A DNA stretch of 64,000 bases from the NCBI GenBank assembly GCA_965194655.1, contig OZ239148.1:1922001-1986000 (forward strand). The letters run 5' to 3'. The position numbers were made by a program, and so were the translations under genes. Within the stretch, counting starts at the first letter, position 1; the number at the start of each line of letters is the position of its first letter. Positions 51,451 to 60,067 of the stretch are shown here, one piece after another. This stretch comes from Hahnella lacustris (GTDB lineage Bacteria; Pseudomonadota; Gammaproteobacteria; Burkholderiales; Burkholderiaceae_A). The notes under the pieces were generated by a model. It ran no database searches, was not told the DNA's origin, and worked only from the letters and a program-made list of their open reading frames with translations.

Positions 51451-51861
51451 CTACTTTCCGAACGCGTCCCGCATCGCCTCGCGGGTGGTTTCGAACCGCT
51501 GAGACGATTCGCAGTTCGCAGTCAGTTTGACCTGAGGGGCCGCATTCGCCTCAGGGCCCTCAAAGTTAAAGTCCTTCAATGCCGTATTGGCCACAATCTT
51601 GATGCGCTGATTGGACATGGCGCGCAGCGTGGCCTGACCACCACTGAAGGTCGCCGTGGGCCCGCTGGGCATGGCTTTGGCCATGAACACCTCATCTGGC
51701 ACCCCACACTCATTCACCAGCGTCACCGTGACGTTGATGGGGGTCGGAGGGCCAACATCCTCCAGGGCCAGATAAAGGAAAACCCCGAAGAACGCCAGGC
51801 CTACGATTCCGCCGACAATGGTGAGCACCCGTTTGAGATCGCTGGTGGAGATGTCTTCCAT
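51451..51861 (-). CDS. Small single-pass membrane protein of unknown function
   Basis: 136 aa from the ATG at 51861. Short acidic N-terminus, a membrane helix at about 12-33, then a beta-rich soluble part with Cys (NECGVPDEVFMAKAMPSG, LTANCESSQRFE). Likely periplasmic. It is tail-to-tail with fliS (11 bp) and its start region lies close to the divergent K+ channel gene. No family recognised. Confidence 0.65.
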   Translation of the reverse strand: MEDISTSDLKRVLTIVGGIVGLAFFGVFLYLALEDVGPPTPINVTVTLVNECGVPDEVFMAKAMPSGPTATFSGGQATLRAMSNQRIKIVANTALKDFNFEGPEANAAPQVKLTANCESSQRFETTREAMRDAFGK

Positions 51862-51875
51862 AATCAGAGCTCGGC

Positions 51876-53081
51876 ATGATTGAGATGAGGTCATTATCCA
51901 TGAGGTTAAATTTCAGAGCCCTTCCCGATGCCCTCCAGGCGTTTCGGACTCAGCATGTCAACGCCACCTTCAGGCGTAAGGTCTACCTCTTACTCAATGT
52001 CCAGCCGAGGCCAGACCACCTCCAAGTGACCATTGAAAAAACCCTGATGGTGCTCATTGCCCTCTCGGTGGTGTCGGTGATTCTCGAGTCGATTGGCGGA
52101 TTGCACGAAACGTACGAAGCGGTCTTTTTCTGGACCGAGGCCGTGTTCGTGACCATCTTCACCCTTGAACTGGCCGCGCGGATCTACGCCGCCCCTGAAG
52201 ACCCCAAGTTCCACCATTGCCATCCGCTCAGGCTTCGCTTCTTACTGCGGCCAGGCCAGCTCACTGATCTCGTCGCCATTCTCCCCTTCTACCTCTCGCT
52301 GCTATTCCCAGGCGAACTGGATCTTAGGTTCTTGCGCGTGTTTCGTTTGCTCAGGGTGCTCAAGCTTCTGAGGCACAGCCGTGCCTCCCGCACCCTGGTG
52401 AATGTGCTGCAGAAGGAATGGCCGGTCATCGCCTCGGCCGTCTTCATCATGCTGCTGTTTGTCGTAGCCACCGCGAGCATTGGGTTCTTATTTGAGCATG
52501 AGGCCCAGCCTGAAAAATTTGAGAACATTCCTCAATCGATCTACTGGGCGGTCATCACGCTGGCCTCGGTGGGGTACGGCGACATCTCTCCAGTCACCGA
52601 GGGTGGTCGAATCGCCACGGTCATTGCCTCTCTTGCAGGCATTGGCATCTTTGCCCTGCCAGCAGCCATTCTGTCCTCAGCCTTCGTGGATCAGCTTCAT
52701 CGCGATCGGGAGCAGCTGCGTGAAGACTTGGCCAAAGCACTCGAGGATGGTGAGCTCTCCGAGTCTGAGCGTAAGCATATTGTCCGTCGGGCCGAGTCGC
52801 TCAGCCTCACTGAGGAGGAGATCAACCAGACCATCAGGAGACATGCTGAGGCCGCTGAGCGTCAGCGCAATCAGATCGGGCCCCACATGGCACTCGAGAG
52901 CGCGAGCTGGGACTCGAATCCCGAGTTCGCCCTGACTCAGTTCCGGCTGAGCCTGGCCTGGATGCAGGCAGCCACCAGGAACACACCCGCCGAGAGTCCC
53001 ATCCACCAGATCATGAAAGACCCAGAGCGGACCAACGATGTGGAGAGGGCGGTCTGGACAGCGCTTCGCGGCAAGACCTAG
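51876..53081 (+). CDS. Voltage-gated-type potassium channel
   Basis: 401 aa; start could also be the in-frame ATG at 51885 or 51900. Six membrane helices, S4-like arginine-rich helix RFLRVFRLLRVLKLLRHSR (about 151-168), pore helix and selectivity filter SVGYGD (231-236, usual form TVGYGD), then a long cytoplasmic coil-rich C-terminus (about 270-330). It would conduct K+ in response to membrane potential. A flagellar link is not implied; it marks the exit from the flagellar cluster. Confidence 0.93.
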   Translation: MIEMRSLSMRLNFRALPDALQAFRTQHVNATFRRKVYLLLNVQPRPDHLQVTIEKTLMVLIALSVVSVILESIGGLHETYEAVFFWTEAVFVTIFTLELAARIYAAPEDPKFHHCHPLRLRFLLRPGQLTDLVAILPFYLSLLFPGELDLRFLRVFRLLRVLKLLRHSRASRTLVNVLQKEWPVIASAVFIMLLFVVATASIGFLFEHEAQPEKFENIPQSIYWAVITLASVGYGDISPVTEGGRIATVIASLAGIGIFALPAAILSSAFVDQLHRDREQLREDLAKALEDGELSESERKHIVRRAESLSLTEEEINQTIRRHAEAAERQRNQIGPHMALESASWDSNPEFALTQFRLSLAWMQAATRNTPAESPIHQIMKDPERTNDVERAVWTALRGKT

Positions 53082-53086
53082 CAACC

Positions 53087-53114
53087 GCTCGCTGCCAGCT
53101 GCTCGCTGCTAGCT
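53087..53114. repeat. 14-bp imperfect tandem duplication
   Basis: GCTCGCTGCCAGCT followed directly by GCTCGCTGCTAGCT (one difference), between the channel gene stop and the glutamate-synthase-like gene end. Confidence 0.6.
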
Positions 53115-54710
53115 GGTAAATCGATCCGATCGGGCCTCTGTCCAGAGGCTTCCATAGGGCTGAGGGAGCATGGCGACGGAGGCGGTGTCTTTCAGTAGGT
53201 CACCGGGCATCAGACGATCGAGCTGACTCGACAAGCGTTGAGCCCGCCCCTGCTTGTCTCGCACCATGATCTTGTCCGCAGTCAGCTGTGAAGGCCTGGA
53301 GAGGCCCGCAGCACCGAGCAGCTCAGACAGCATATGGAGGGTGTTGGCATGGTAGTAATACACCCGCTCGGCCTTGTCAGTGACCACCACTGCCCGTTGA
53401 CGCCAAGGGTCTTGGGTCGCGACCCCCGTGGGGCAATGGTCGGTATGGCAGCTGCGAGACTGAATACAGCCCAGAGCAAACATAAAGCCCCGGGCGGAGT
53501 TACACCAGTCTGCCCCCAAGGCTAGGCAACGGGCCATATCAAAGGCCGAGATCACCTTGCCGCTCGCACCAATGCGAACCCGGTCTCGAAGGCCCGCGCC
53601 TACCAGGCTGTTATGAACCAGCTGTAGACCGTCACGCAGCGGCATGCCCATGTGGTCGGCAAACTCAACAGGCGCGGCACCGGTGCCCCCCTCCGCACCG
53701 TCGACCACCACGAAGTCAGGGGTCTCTTGACGCTCAACCATCGCCTTCACCAGACTGAACCACTCCACAGGATCGCCTACACAGAGCTTGATGCCCACCG
53801 GCTTGCCACCAGATCGCTCACGCAGCAATCCAATGAAGTCCAGCAGCTCCAGCGGGGTTGAGAAGGCCGAATGCTTTGCGGGACTCACACAGTCCTCCCC
53901 CATGGGGACCCCCCTGGCCTGAGCAATCTCGATGCTGATCTTGGCCGCCGGGAGCACACCGCCATGGCCTGGTTTGGCCCCTTGTGACAGCTTGATCTCA
54001 ATCATCTTGACCTGAGGGTCCACAGCCTGCGTGGTGAATGTCTCGAGATCGAACTGTCCATCAGCCGTTCGGCATCCAAAGTAGCCCGATCCGATCTGCC
54101 AGATCAGATCGCCCCCGAAGGCGCGATGGTGCACCGAGATGCTGCCCTCACCCGTGTCATGCGCAAACCCCCCAAGGGCCGCACCGCGATTGAGCGCACG
54201 AATGGCATTGGGCGAGAGCGCCCCAAAGCTCATGCCCGAGATATTGAGCAGCGAGAGAGACATAGGCTGCATGCAGCTGGGCCCTCCCACCTGAACCCGA
54301 AAGGTCTTGGGGTCGTTCCCCGAAACTGGGCTCATCGAGTGGGCGATCCACTCTGAGCCGCTCTCGTAGAGGTCCTTGATGGTTCCAAAACCGCGCTTGT
54401 CGTTCTGTACTTTAGAGCGGGCATACACCATGGCTCGCTGATTTCGCGAGAATGGCAGCTTGTCGTCGTCGCTCTCAATGAAGTACTGCCGAATCTCAGG
54501 CCGAATGTATTCAAGCCCGTATCGAATTCGGCCCGTGAGCGGATAGTTTCTTCGCACCGCTTGCTTGGTCTGAAGCACATCCTCGAGCCCAAACAGAAAG
54601 AGCACCAAGAAGAACAGGGACAACCAGCCAGAGAGAGGCAGCACGGCCACAGCGGCCACCCCCGTAGACAACCAAGGCAGATACCGCTGCGACATCACAA
54701 ATAGGCTCAT
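53109..54710 (-). CDS. FMN-binding glutamate-synthase-family protein
   Basis: 533 aa. Two hydrophobic segments near the N-terminus (about 12-45), then a GltS alpha-subunit-like FMN barrel: SGMSFGALSPNAIRALNRGA, IEIKLSQGAKPGHGGVLP, DFVVVDGAEGGTGAAPVEFADHMG, and an iron-sulfur type Cys motif CIQSRSCHTDHCPTGVATQ. No glutaminase domain, so it is not a complete glutamate synthase; substrate unknown. Divergent from the antiporter gene, 106 bp apart. Confidence 0.92.
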   Translation of the reverse strand: MSLFVMSQRYLPWLSTGVAAVAVLPLSGWLSLFFLVLFLFGLEDVLQTKQAVRRNYPLTGRIRYGLEYIRPEIRQYFIESDDDKLPFSRNQRAMVYARSKVQNDKRGFGTIKDLYESGSEWIAHSMSPVSGNDPKTFRVQVGGPSCMQPMSLSLLNISGMSFGALSPNAIRALNRGAALGGFAHDTGEGSISVHHRAFGGDLIWQIGSGYFGCRTADGQFDLETFTTQAVDPQVKMIEIKLSQGAKPGHGGVLPAAKISIEIAQARGVPMGEDCVSPAKHSAFSTPLELLDFIGLLRERSGGKPVGIKLCVGDPVEWFSLVKAMVERQETPDFVVVDGAEGGTGAAPVEFADHMGMPLRDGLQLVHNSLVGAGLRDRVRIGASGKVISAFDMARCLALGADWCNSARGFMFALGCIQSRSCHTDHCPTGVATQDPWRQRAVVVTDKAERVYYYHANTLHMLSELLGAAGLSRPSQLTADKIMVRDKQGRAQRLSSQLDRLMPGDLLKDTASVAMLPQPYGSLWTEARSDRFTS

Positions 54711-54816
54711 GTCTTTAGCCTAGCGAGAGATTGTGACAACCACGCCCCGAGTTAACCCTAGTGCCTGTCATGTGCGACACTCGAATTGAACTTCACGAGA
54801 CAGGAGACTGCCTAAC

Positions 54817-56400
54817 ATGCTGGTCACGCTGGTCGGGTTTGCATTTGTTTTTGGATTGCTGCTGAGCCGCATCGGATTGCCGCCTATGGTGGGATTTCTT
54901 GCTGCGGGCTTTGCCTTCAACCTTGCAGGGTTTGAAGCCCCCGAAGGGCTCGACCTCATCGCTAACCTCGGTGTCACCCTGCTGCTGTTTTCGATTGGTC
55001 TCAAACTTGACCTCAAGGGCCTCGCCAAGGCTGAGATCTGGGGCAGCTCGGTGCTTCATGTGGTGGCGTCCACTGCGCTCTTCGCCCTCACCCTCTGGAT
55101 CGGTCAACAGTGGTTTGACAGCCCACTGCTGGAGCTCTCGCCCGTTGCTATCGTGGTTTTGGCGTTTGCGCTCTCATTCTCCAGCACCGTGTTTGCGGTT
55201 AAGGTGCTCGAGGAGAAGGGAGACATGACCGTTCTCTACGGCAAGATCGCCATTGGCATCTTGGTGATGCAGGACATCTTTGCCGTGGTTTTTCTGGCTG
55301 TCAGCGAGGGTAAGTACCCCACGCTGTGGGCGCTCTTGGTGCTGCTTCTACCCTTCATTCGACCCGCACTCTTCAAGCTGCTGGATGCGGCCGGGCATGG
55401 AGAGCTGCTGATTCTCAGTGGACTGTTTTTTGCCCTGGCCCTTGGCTATGAGGCCTTCACCCTGGTGGGCCTCAAGGGTGACCTAGGCGCGCTGGTGATG
55501 GGCGTCATGGTGGCTGGCCACCCGAAGGCCTCCGAACTCTCCAAGTCGCTCTTTAGCTTTAAGGAGCTCATGCTGGTTGGATTTTTCCTGTCGGTGGGGC
55601 TCCAGGGCCTGCCCACCGCGGAGATTTTTGCAGCGGCCGCTTTGCTCTGCCTACTGCTACCCTTCAAGACGTTGCTTTACTACTGGATCGTGGTGAGGTT
55701 TGGGCTGCGCGCGCGAACCTCTGTGTTCAGTGCCCTCACACTCGCCAACTACTCGGAGTTTGGTCTGATTGTGGCAGCGCTTGGCGTGGCTCAGGGCTGG
55801 CTTCCGGTGGAGTGGCTGCTGGTGATCGCCATTGCGGTGAGCCTAAGCTTTGCCATTGCCGCCCCCTTCAGTCAGGGTGCCGAACCCACCTACCAACGAT
55901 TCAAGCATGTGTGGGATCGCTACCAGCGGGAAAACTTGCACCCCGAGGATCGCTTCATCGACATTGGTGAGGCGAGGGCATTGGTGATCGGAATGGGGCG
56001 AGTCGGCCAAGGAGCCTACGAGGCTCTCAGTGAGGCCTTCGATGGGCAAATCGTGGGGATTGAACACGATGCGAGGCGCGTAGAAGGTCATCAGGAGGCT
56101 GGGCGCTCAGTCATGCTCGGCGACGCAACCGACACGGACTTCTGGACCAAACTTCAGGCATCGTCAGATCTCGAAATGATTGTGCTGGCCATGCCCGCGC
56201 ACCAGAGCAATCTCTACGCAGCCAAGCGCATTCGAAAGGCGAACCTCGCCTGCCATGTGGTGGCCGTAGCCCATTTCGCGAAAGAGGTTGAGGAGCTGGC
56301 TCTGCTCAAAGTGCCCGCCTTCAATATGTACAGCGAGGCTGGTTCTGGTCTGGCCCGGCACGCGCTGGACTCACTGCGTGAGGCTCAGCCTCAGTCTTGA
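54817..56400 (+). CDS. KefB/CPA2-type cation:proton antiporter with TrkA-N domain
   Basis: 527 aa. About twelve membrane helices (1-350) of the CPA2 family, then a cytoplasmic RCK/TrkA-N NAD-binding domain beginning ALVIGMGRVGQGAYEAL (about 389) and ending near 500. Probably exchanges K+ or Na+ for H+. AGGAGA lies upstream of the ATG. Its end overlaps the next gene on the other strand by 10 bp. Confidence 0.93.
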   Translation: MLVTLVGFAFVFGLLLSRIGLPPMVGFLAAGFAFNLAGFEAPEGLDLIANLGVTLLLFSIGLKLDLKGLAKAEIWGSSVLHVVASTALFALTLWIGQQWFDSPLLELSPVAIVVLAFALSFSSTVFAVKVLEEKGDMTVLYGKIAIGILVMQDIFAVVFLAVSEGKYPTLWALLVLLLPFIRPALFKLLDAAGHGELLILSGLFFALALGYEAFTLVGLKGDLGALVMGVMVAGHPKASELSKSLFSFKELMLVGFFLSVGLQGLPTAEIFAAAALLCLLLPFKTLLYYWIVVRFGLRARTSVFSALTLANYSEFGLIVAALGVAQGWLPVEWLLVIAIAVSLSFAIAAPFSQGAEPTYQRFKHVWDRYQRENLHPEDRFIDIGEARALVIGMGRVGQGAYEALSEAFDGQIVGIEHDARRVEGHQEAGRSVMLGDATDTDFWTKLQASSDLEMIVLAMPAHQSNLYAAKRIRKANLACHVVAVAHFAKEVEELALLKVPAFNMYSEAGSGLARHALDSLREAQPQS

Positions 56401-56867
56401 AAGACGGCCGTCACGTCGTGCAGTTGGGCGACGTGACCCTCAGGGCCGATGTACTGGTCCTGCTCACGCAGGCTGAAAGCATTCTTGGCAGGCACCTTCC
56501 AGCATGAGCCGGTGGTCTCACCTGGCTTGAGGACCTTGTCACTCACATAACGCGCCTCGTCGTTGATCTTGGTGGAATAGCCCTGCTTGGTCACGTCAAC
56601 CTGAATACTGGTGGAACGGATCGTGCGCTCCGAACCGTTGGTGATGCGAATAAACAGCGGATGGTCTTCTTTGCAGAGTGCGGTGGAGAGGCTCACCTCG
56701 ACCTGAACCTTGGCCAAGTGTCGACCTTGAAAGTACCAGTCCTTCGCAAACACCAGGCCCACCAGCAGGGCCAGCAGCAGGACCATGGCGACCATCGCGG
56801 TCACCAGCCACTGGAAGACCTTCTTGATCACAATGAGGATGGCTTCTGCGTACTCGTGAGGCGTCAT
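56391..56867 (-). CDS. Membrane-anchored periplasmic protein of unknown function
   Basis: 158 aa. N-terminal helix then a membrane segment (about 17-42, FQWLVTAMVAMVLLLALLVGLVFA), then a beta-sandwich-like periplasmic part with two Cys (STALCKEDHPLFIRITNGSERTI, TGSCWKVPAK). Proteins of this layout are common but the family is not recognised. Confidence 0.75.
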   Translation of the reverse strand: MTPHEYAEAILIVIKKVFQWLVTAMVAMVLLLALLVGLVFAKDWYFQGRHLAKVQVEVSLSTALCKEDHPLFIRITNGSERTIRSTSIQVDVTKQGYSTKINDEARYVSDKVLKPGETTGSCWKVPAKNAFSLREQDQYIGPEGHVAQLHDVTAVFQD

Positions 56868-56883
56868 GGCTGCTGCTTATTCT

Positions 56884-57561
56884 TTAGGGTCGGTGATGCG
56901 TGACGGCTGTGAACATCCAGACACAGCGTGGTGCATCAAGCATAGCGCGCGCCGATGCGCAGAGGTGTTCCATGGGGCTCTGTCCTCCGAGGGCCTGCTC
57001 CGCGTGAGATGGGCTCTCGTACCAAGCCTCCAGAATCAGGTCGAAGTCATATCCCGCGGGCGGCGGTTCACAGACCCGATTCACCACCACTGCCCTTACC
57101 CCCGGGAGTCTGAGGCTCTGATGGAGGCCCTCGTCTGACGGCGGCGCACCCGCCTTCAGAAACCCCACCACGATGCAACGCCCCCCGGGCTCAGAGCGGA
57201 TGGCGTTTCCTGGATCTGAGACATACGCCTCCTCACAGACCAGTGTGAAGTTGCGCACATAGGTTGAAAACACGCGTGGCTCGTCGGGTCTCATCACGGC
57301 GAGCGTCTCTGGGTCGGACCAGATCTCATATGCCGCCGAGAGGCTCTTGACGGTAAGCAGGTTCACGCCATCGTAGTGGGTGCTGAATCCGGGGGGATGA
57401 GGATCTGACAGCACTCGTGCACACTGGCGCACCGAGACCACCTTGTCACGAACGTTCGTGCACTGGGCGCCAAGTGCAGAGTGTTCACGCCAAGCCTGGG
57501 CAAAGTCTTGTGGGGCCAGCGCAGGGTTGCGCTGCGCCAGGTAGATCATCTTGTAAGTCAT
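56884..57561 (-). CDS. EthD-like ferredoxin-fold protein
   Basis: 225 aa from the ATG at 57561; the open frame extends through the tRNA gene, and that part is rejected. Two dimeric alpha/beta-barrel (EthD type) units are suggested: YKMIYLAQRNPALAPQDFAQAWREHSALGAQ at the start, and CIVVGFLKAGAPPSDEGLHQSLRLPGVRAVVVNRV in the second half. EthD domains occur in enzymes and accessory proteins of aromatic or ether metabolism; role here unknown. It ends in a second domain cut short relative to a full duplication. Confidence 0.75.
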   Translation of the reverse strand: MTYKMIYLAQRNPALAPQDFAQAWREHSALGAQCTNVRDKVVSVRQCARVLSDPHPPGFSTHYDGVNLLTVKSLSAAYEIWSDPETLAVMRPDEPRVFSTYVRNFTLVCEEAYVSDPGNAIRSEPGGRCIVVGFLKAGAPPSDEGLHQSLRLPGVRAVVVNRVCEPPPAGYDFDLILEAWYESPSHAEQALGGQSPMEHLCASARAMLDAPRCVWMFTAVTHHRP

Positions 57562-57575
57562 GGGGTCACCCAAAT

Positions 57576-57652
<77 letters not shown>

Positions 57653-57679
57653 CCAATCGAAATTGTAGAGGTTTATGGC

Positions 57680-58309
57680 ATGCTCCTCGCCATGTCACCG
57701 ACGACCGCCTTTCAACCGGCCCGCCACACGCTGTTCAATACGCCTGTTGTGACCCCACTCCTGAGGCTATTTTCAAAAGCCTGCATGGGCCTGTTGGGAT
57801 GGAGGATTGTCGGCACGCTGCCAGAGGCCAGCCCCAAAGCCGTGCTCATTGCTGCGCCACACACCAGCAACTGGGACCTCCCCTACAGCCTCATGACCTG
57901 CTTCGTGCTGGGGATTCGGCCCTACTGGCTGGGCAAAGCGAGCCTCTTTCACTTCCCTTTTCGTGGACCTATGCGCTGGCTAGGCGGCATTGGGGTCGAT
58001 CGCAGCCGCTCGCAGAACCTCGTGGCCTCGGCCATTGAAGGCTTCTCCCAGCATGAAGGTCCCCTCTTATTGATGATCCCGCCCGAGGGCACCCGCAGCA
58101 AGGTGAAGGAATGGAAGACCGGCTTTTATTTTATCGCTCAGGGGGCGGGCGTTCCCATCGTGATGGCCTATATGGATCATGGGAAGAAAGAAGCTGGGCT
58201 GGGCCCGGTCCTGGCGGCCACAGGTGATGTGCAAGTGGACATGGCCACGGTCAAGGCCTTCTATGCGCCCATTCGTGGACTCAAAGCGCATCAATTCGAC
58301 GCCAGCTAG
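57680..58309 (+). CDS. 1-acylglycerol-3-phosphate acyltransferase-like protein
   Basis: 209 aa. PlsC-type motifs: HTSNWD (61-66, HX4D) and PPEGTR (134-139). Transfers an acyl chain to a lipid acceptor in the inner membrane; the exact acceptor is not evident. Start at 57680, 27 bp after the tRNA gene; an ATG four codons later is possible. Confidence 0.9.
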   Translation: MLLAMSPTTAFQPARHTLFNTPVVTPLLRLFSKACMGLLGWRIVGTLPEASPKAVLIAAPHTSNWDLPYSLMTCFVLGIRPYWLGKASLFHFPFRGPMRWLGGIGVDRSRSQNLVASAIEGFSQHEGPLLLMIPPEGTRSKVKEWKTGFYFIAQGAGVPIVMAYMDHGKKEAGLGPVLAATGDVQVDMATVKAFYAPIRGLKAHQFDAS

Positions 58310-58330
58310 AGCAGGGTTGAGTACTCCGTG

Positions 58331-60067
58331 ATGGCCCAATCCCCCCTGCGATTTTTCTTCACGCTGCTTTGGGATCATTTCCGCTGGCGTACTCTGGGCC
58401 TTGCGCTGCTGGCGGGCTCGGGTATTGGCCTCATGGGCTTTGAGCCAGTGCTCATGAAGGATCTGGTGGATGGGCTGCGACTGGGAGAGATGCCCACTCA
58501 CCAGAGCTGGCAGATTTTCTGGCTCATCGTCATCGTCTGGTTTGCCTCCTCGGCATGTAACCGACTGCGCGAGTGGCTGGACCTCCACACCGCACCAGAC
58601 CTGCGCATGAAGGCGCAGGAGATGGTCTACGAGTGGCTCGACCAACACTCACCCCGATACTTCCAAGACCATATGGCTGGGAGCCTGAGTCAGAAGGTCA
58701 AGCAGGCCGGCAGCTCAACGCTCATCCTGCTCGATGTGGTGTTCAACGGGTTTGTGCGCCTGATGGTGGCCATTCTCATTTCTGCGCTCATCCTGTCTTC
58801 GGCGCCAGGCTACTTCTTCTGGGGCTTCCTGGGTTGGCTGACCCTCTTTTTTGCTGCAAGTGCCTGGTTTGCCAAGCGCTGTGTGCCGCTCTTTGAGGCC
58901 TTCGGAGAGCAAGTCTCCTCTTCCACGGGCATTCTGGTGGACATCAACAGCCACATGGAACTGGTGCGCAGCCATGCCAAGGCCAAGGCAGAGCGGCTTC
59001 GCGTGCGTCGGGCGCTCATTGACGAGCGTGCGGCCTCTCGCAGAACCCGTCGCTTTCTGATTCTCATGATGGTGGTGCTGTACTCAGCGCTGCTGGCGTT
59101 TCAGTCAGCCTTCATTGGCTTTGCGCTCCATGCGCACCTTCACGGGGCCATGTCTCTGGGCGACGTGATCATGATCGTGACCCTCGGCGCGCTACTGGTC
59201 AACAACATCTGGAACCTGTTTGAGCAGCTGCTGCAGTTCTTTGAACAGGTGGGCACACTCGGTTCAGCCTTGCGCATGATCGCCAAGCCGCACGAGATTG
59301 TGGAGGTGCCCCACGCCCCCGCACTGATCGTGCAACGAGGGGAGATTCGGTTCGACCACGTGACCTATCGATTCCAGAATGGAGAGGCGCTCTTTCAGGA
59401 CCTGAGCCTGACCATTGAAGCGGGTGAGCGTGTGGGCCTGGTTGGGGCCTCAGGTGCAGGCAAGAGCACCCTCACCAAGCTCATTCGCCGTCATTACGAC
59501 CTCACCAGCGGAAGCATTCTGATCGACGGTCAGGATGTGGCCAGAGTGACCCTAGACTCGCTCAATGCTGCCATCGCAGACGTGCCGCAAGACCCTGCAC
59601 TGTTTCATCGTACCCTCAGAGAGAACATCGTGTATGCCCAGCCAGAGGTGAGCGAGGAGCGGATTCTCGCGGCCGTTCGAGCGGCGCGTTGTGAGGAGTT
59701 TATTAGTAAGCGGCCAGAAGGACTCGACGTGCTGGTCGGGGAGCGAGGTGTTCGGCTCTCCGGAGGGGAGCGTCAACGCGTCGCGCTGGCACGGGCTTTT
59801 ATCAAGGATGCCCCTATCCTGATTCTGGATGAAGCCACCTCAGCACTCGATAGTGAAACCGAGCACCTCATTCAGGAGGCCTTGTTGGAGCTGTGTGCCG
59901 GGCGAACGGTGGTGGCCATTGCCCATCGACTCTCCACGCTCACACAGATGGATCGCATTCTGGTGATGGAGCAAGGGCAGATTGTAGAGTCCGGAAGCCA
60001 CAAGAGCCTGCTGGCCCAGAACGGCGCATATGCGCGCCTCTGGGCTCGGCAGACCATGCTGCATTAA
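58331..60067 (+). CDS. ABC exporter (fused membrane and ATPase domains)
   Basis: 578 aa from the ATG at 58331 (a GTG immediately before it is in frame). N-terminal six-helix membrane domain to about 310, then an ATPase domain: Walker A GASGAGKST (about 372-380), signature LSGGERQRVALARA, Walker B ILILDEATSALD. Similar to MsbA-like lipid or drug exporters. Its stop overlaps the rpoD stop by 4 bp, tail to tail. Confidence 0.93.
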   Translation: MAQSPLRFFFTLLWDHFRWRTLGLALLAGSGIGLMGFEPVLMKDLVDGLRLGEMPTHQSWQIFWLIVIVWFASSACNRLREWLDLHTAPDLRMKAQEMVYEWLDQHSPRYFQDHMAGSLSQKVKQAGSSTLILLDVVFNGFVRLMVAILISALILSSAPGYFFWGFLGWLTLFFAASAWFAKRCVPLFEAFGEQVSSSTGILVDINSHMELVRSHAKAKAERLRVRRALIDERAASRRTRRFLILMMVVLYSALLAFQSAFIGFALHAHLHGAMSLGDVIMIVTLGALLVNNIWNLFEQLLQFFEQVGTLGSALRMIAKPHEIVEVPHAPALIVQRGEIRFDHVTYRFQNGEALFQDLSLTIEAGERVGLVGASGAGKSTLTKLIRRHYDLTSGSILIDGQDVARVTLDSLNAAIADVPQDPALFHRTLRENIVYAQPEVSEERILAAVRAARCEEFISKRPEGLDVLVGERGVRLSGGERQRVALARAFIKDAPILILDEATSALDSETEHLIQEALLELCAGRTVVAIAHRLSTLTQMDRILVMEQGQIVESGSHKSLLAQNGAYARLWARQTMLH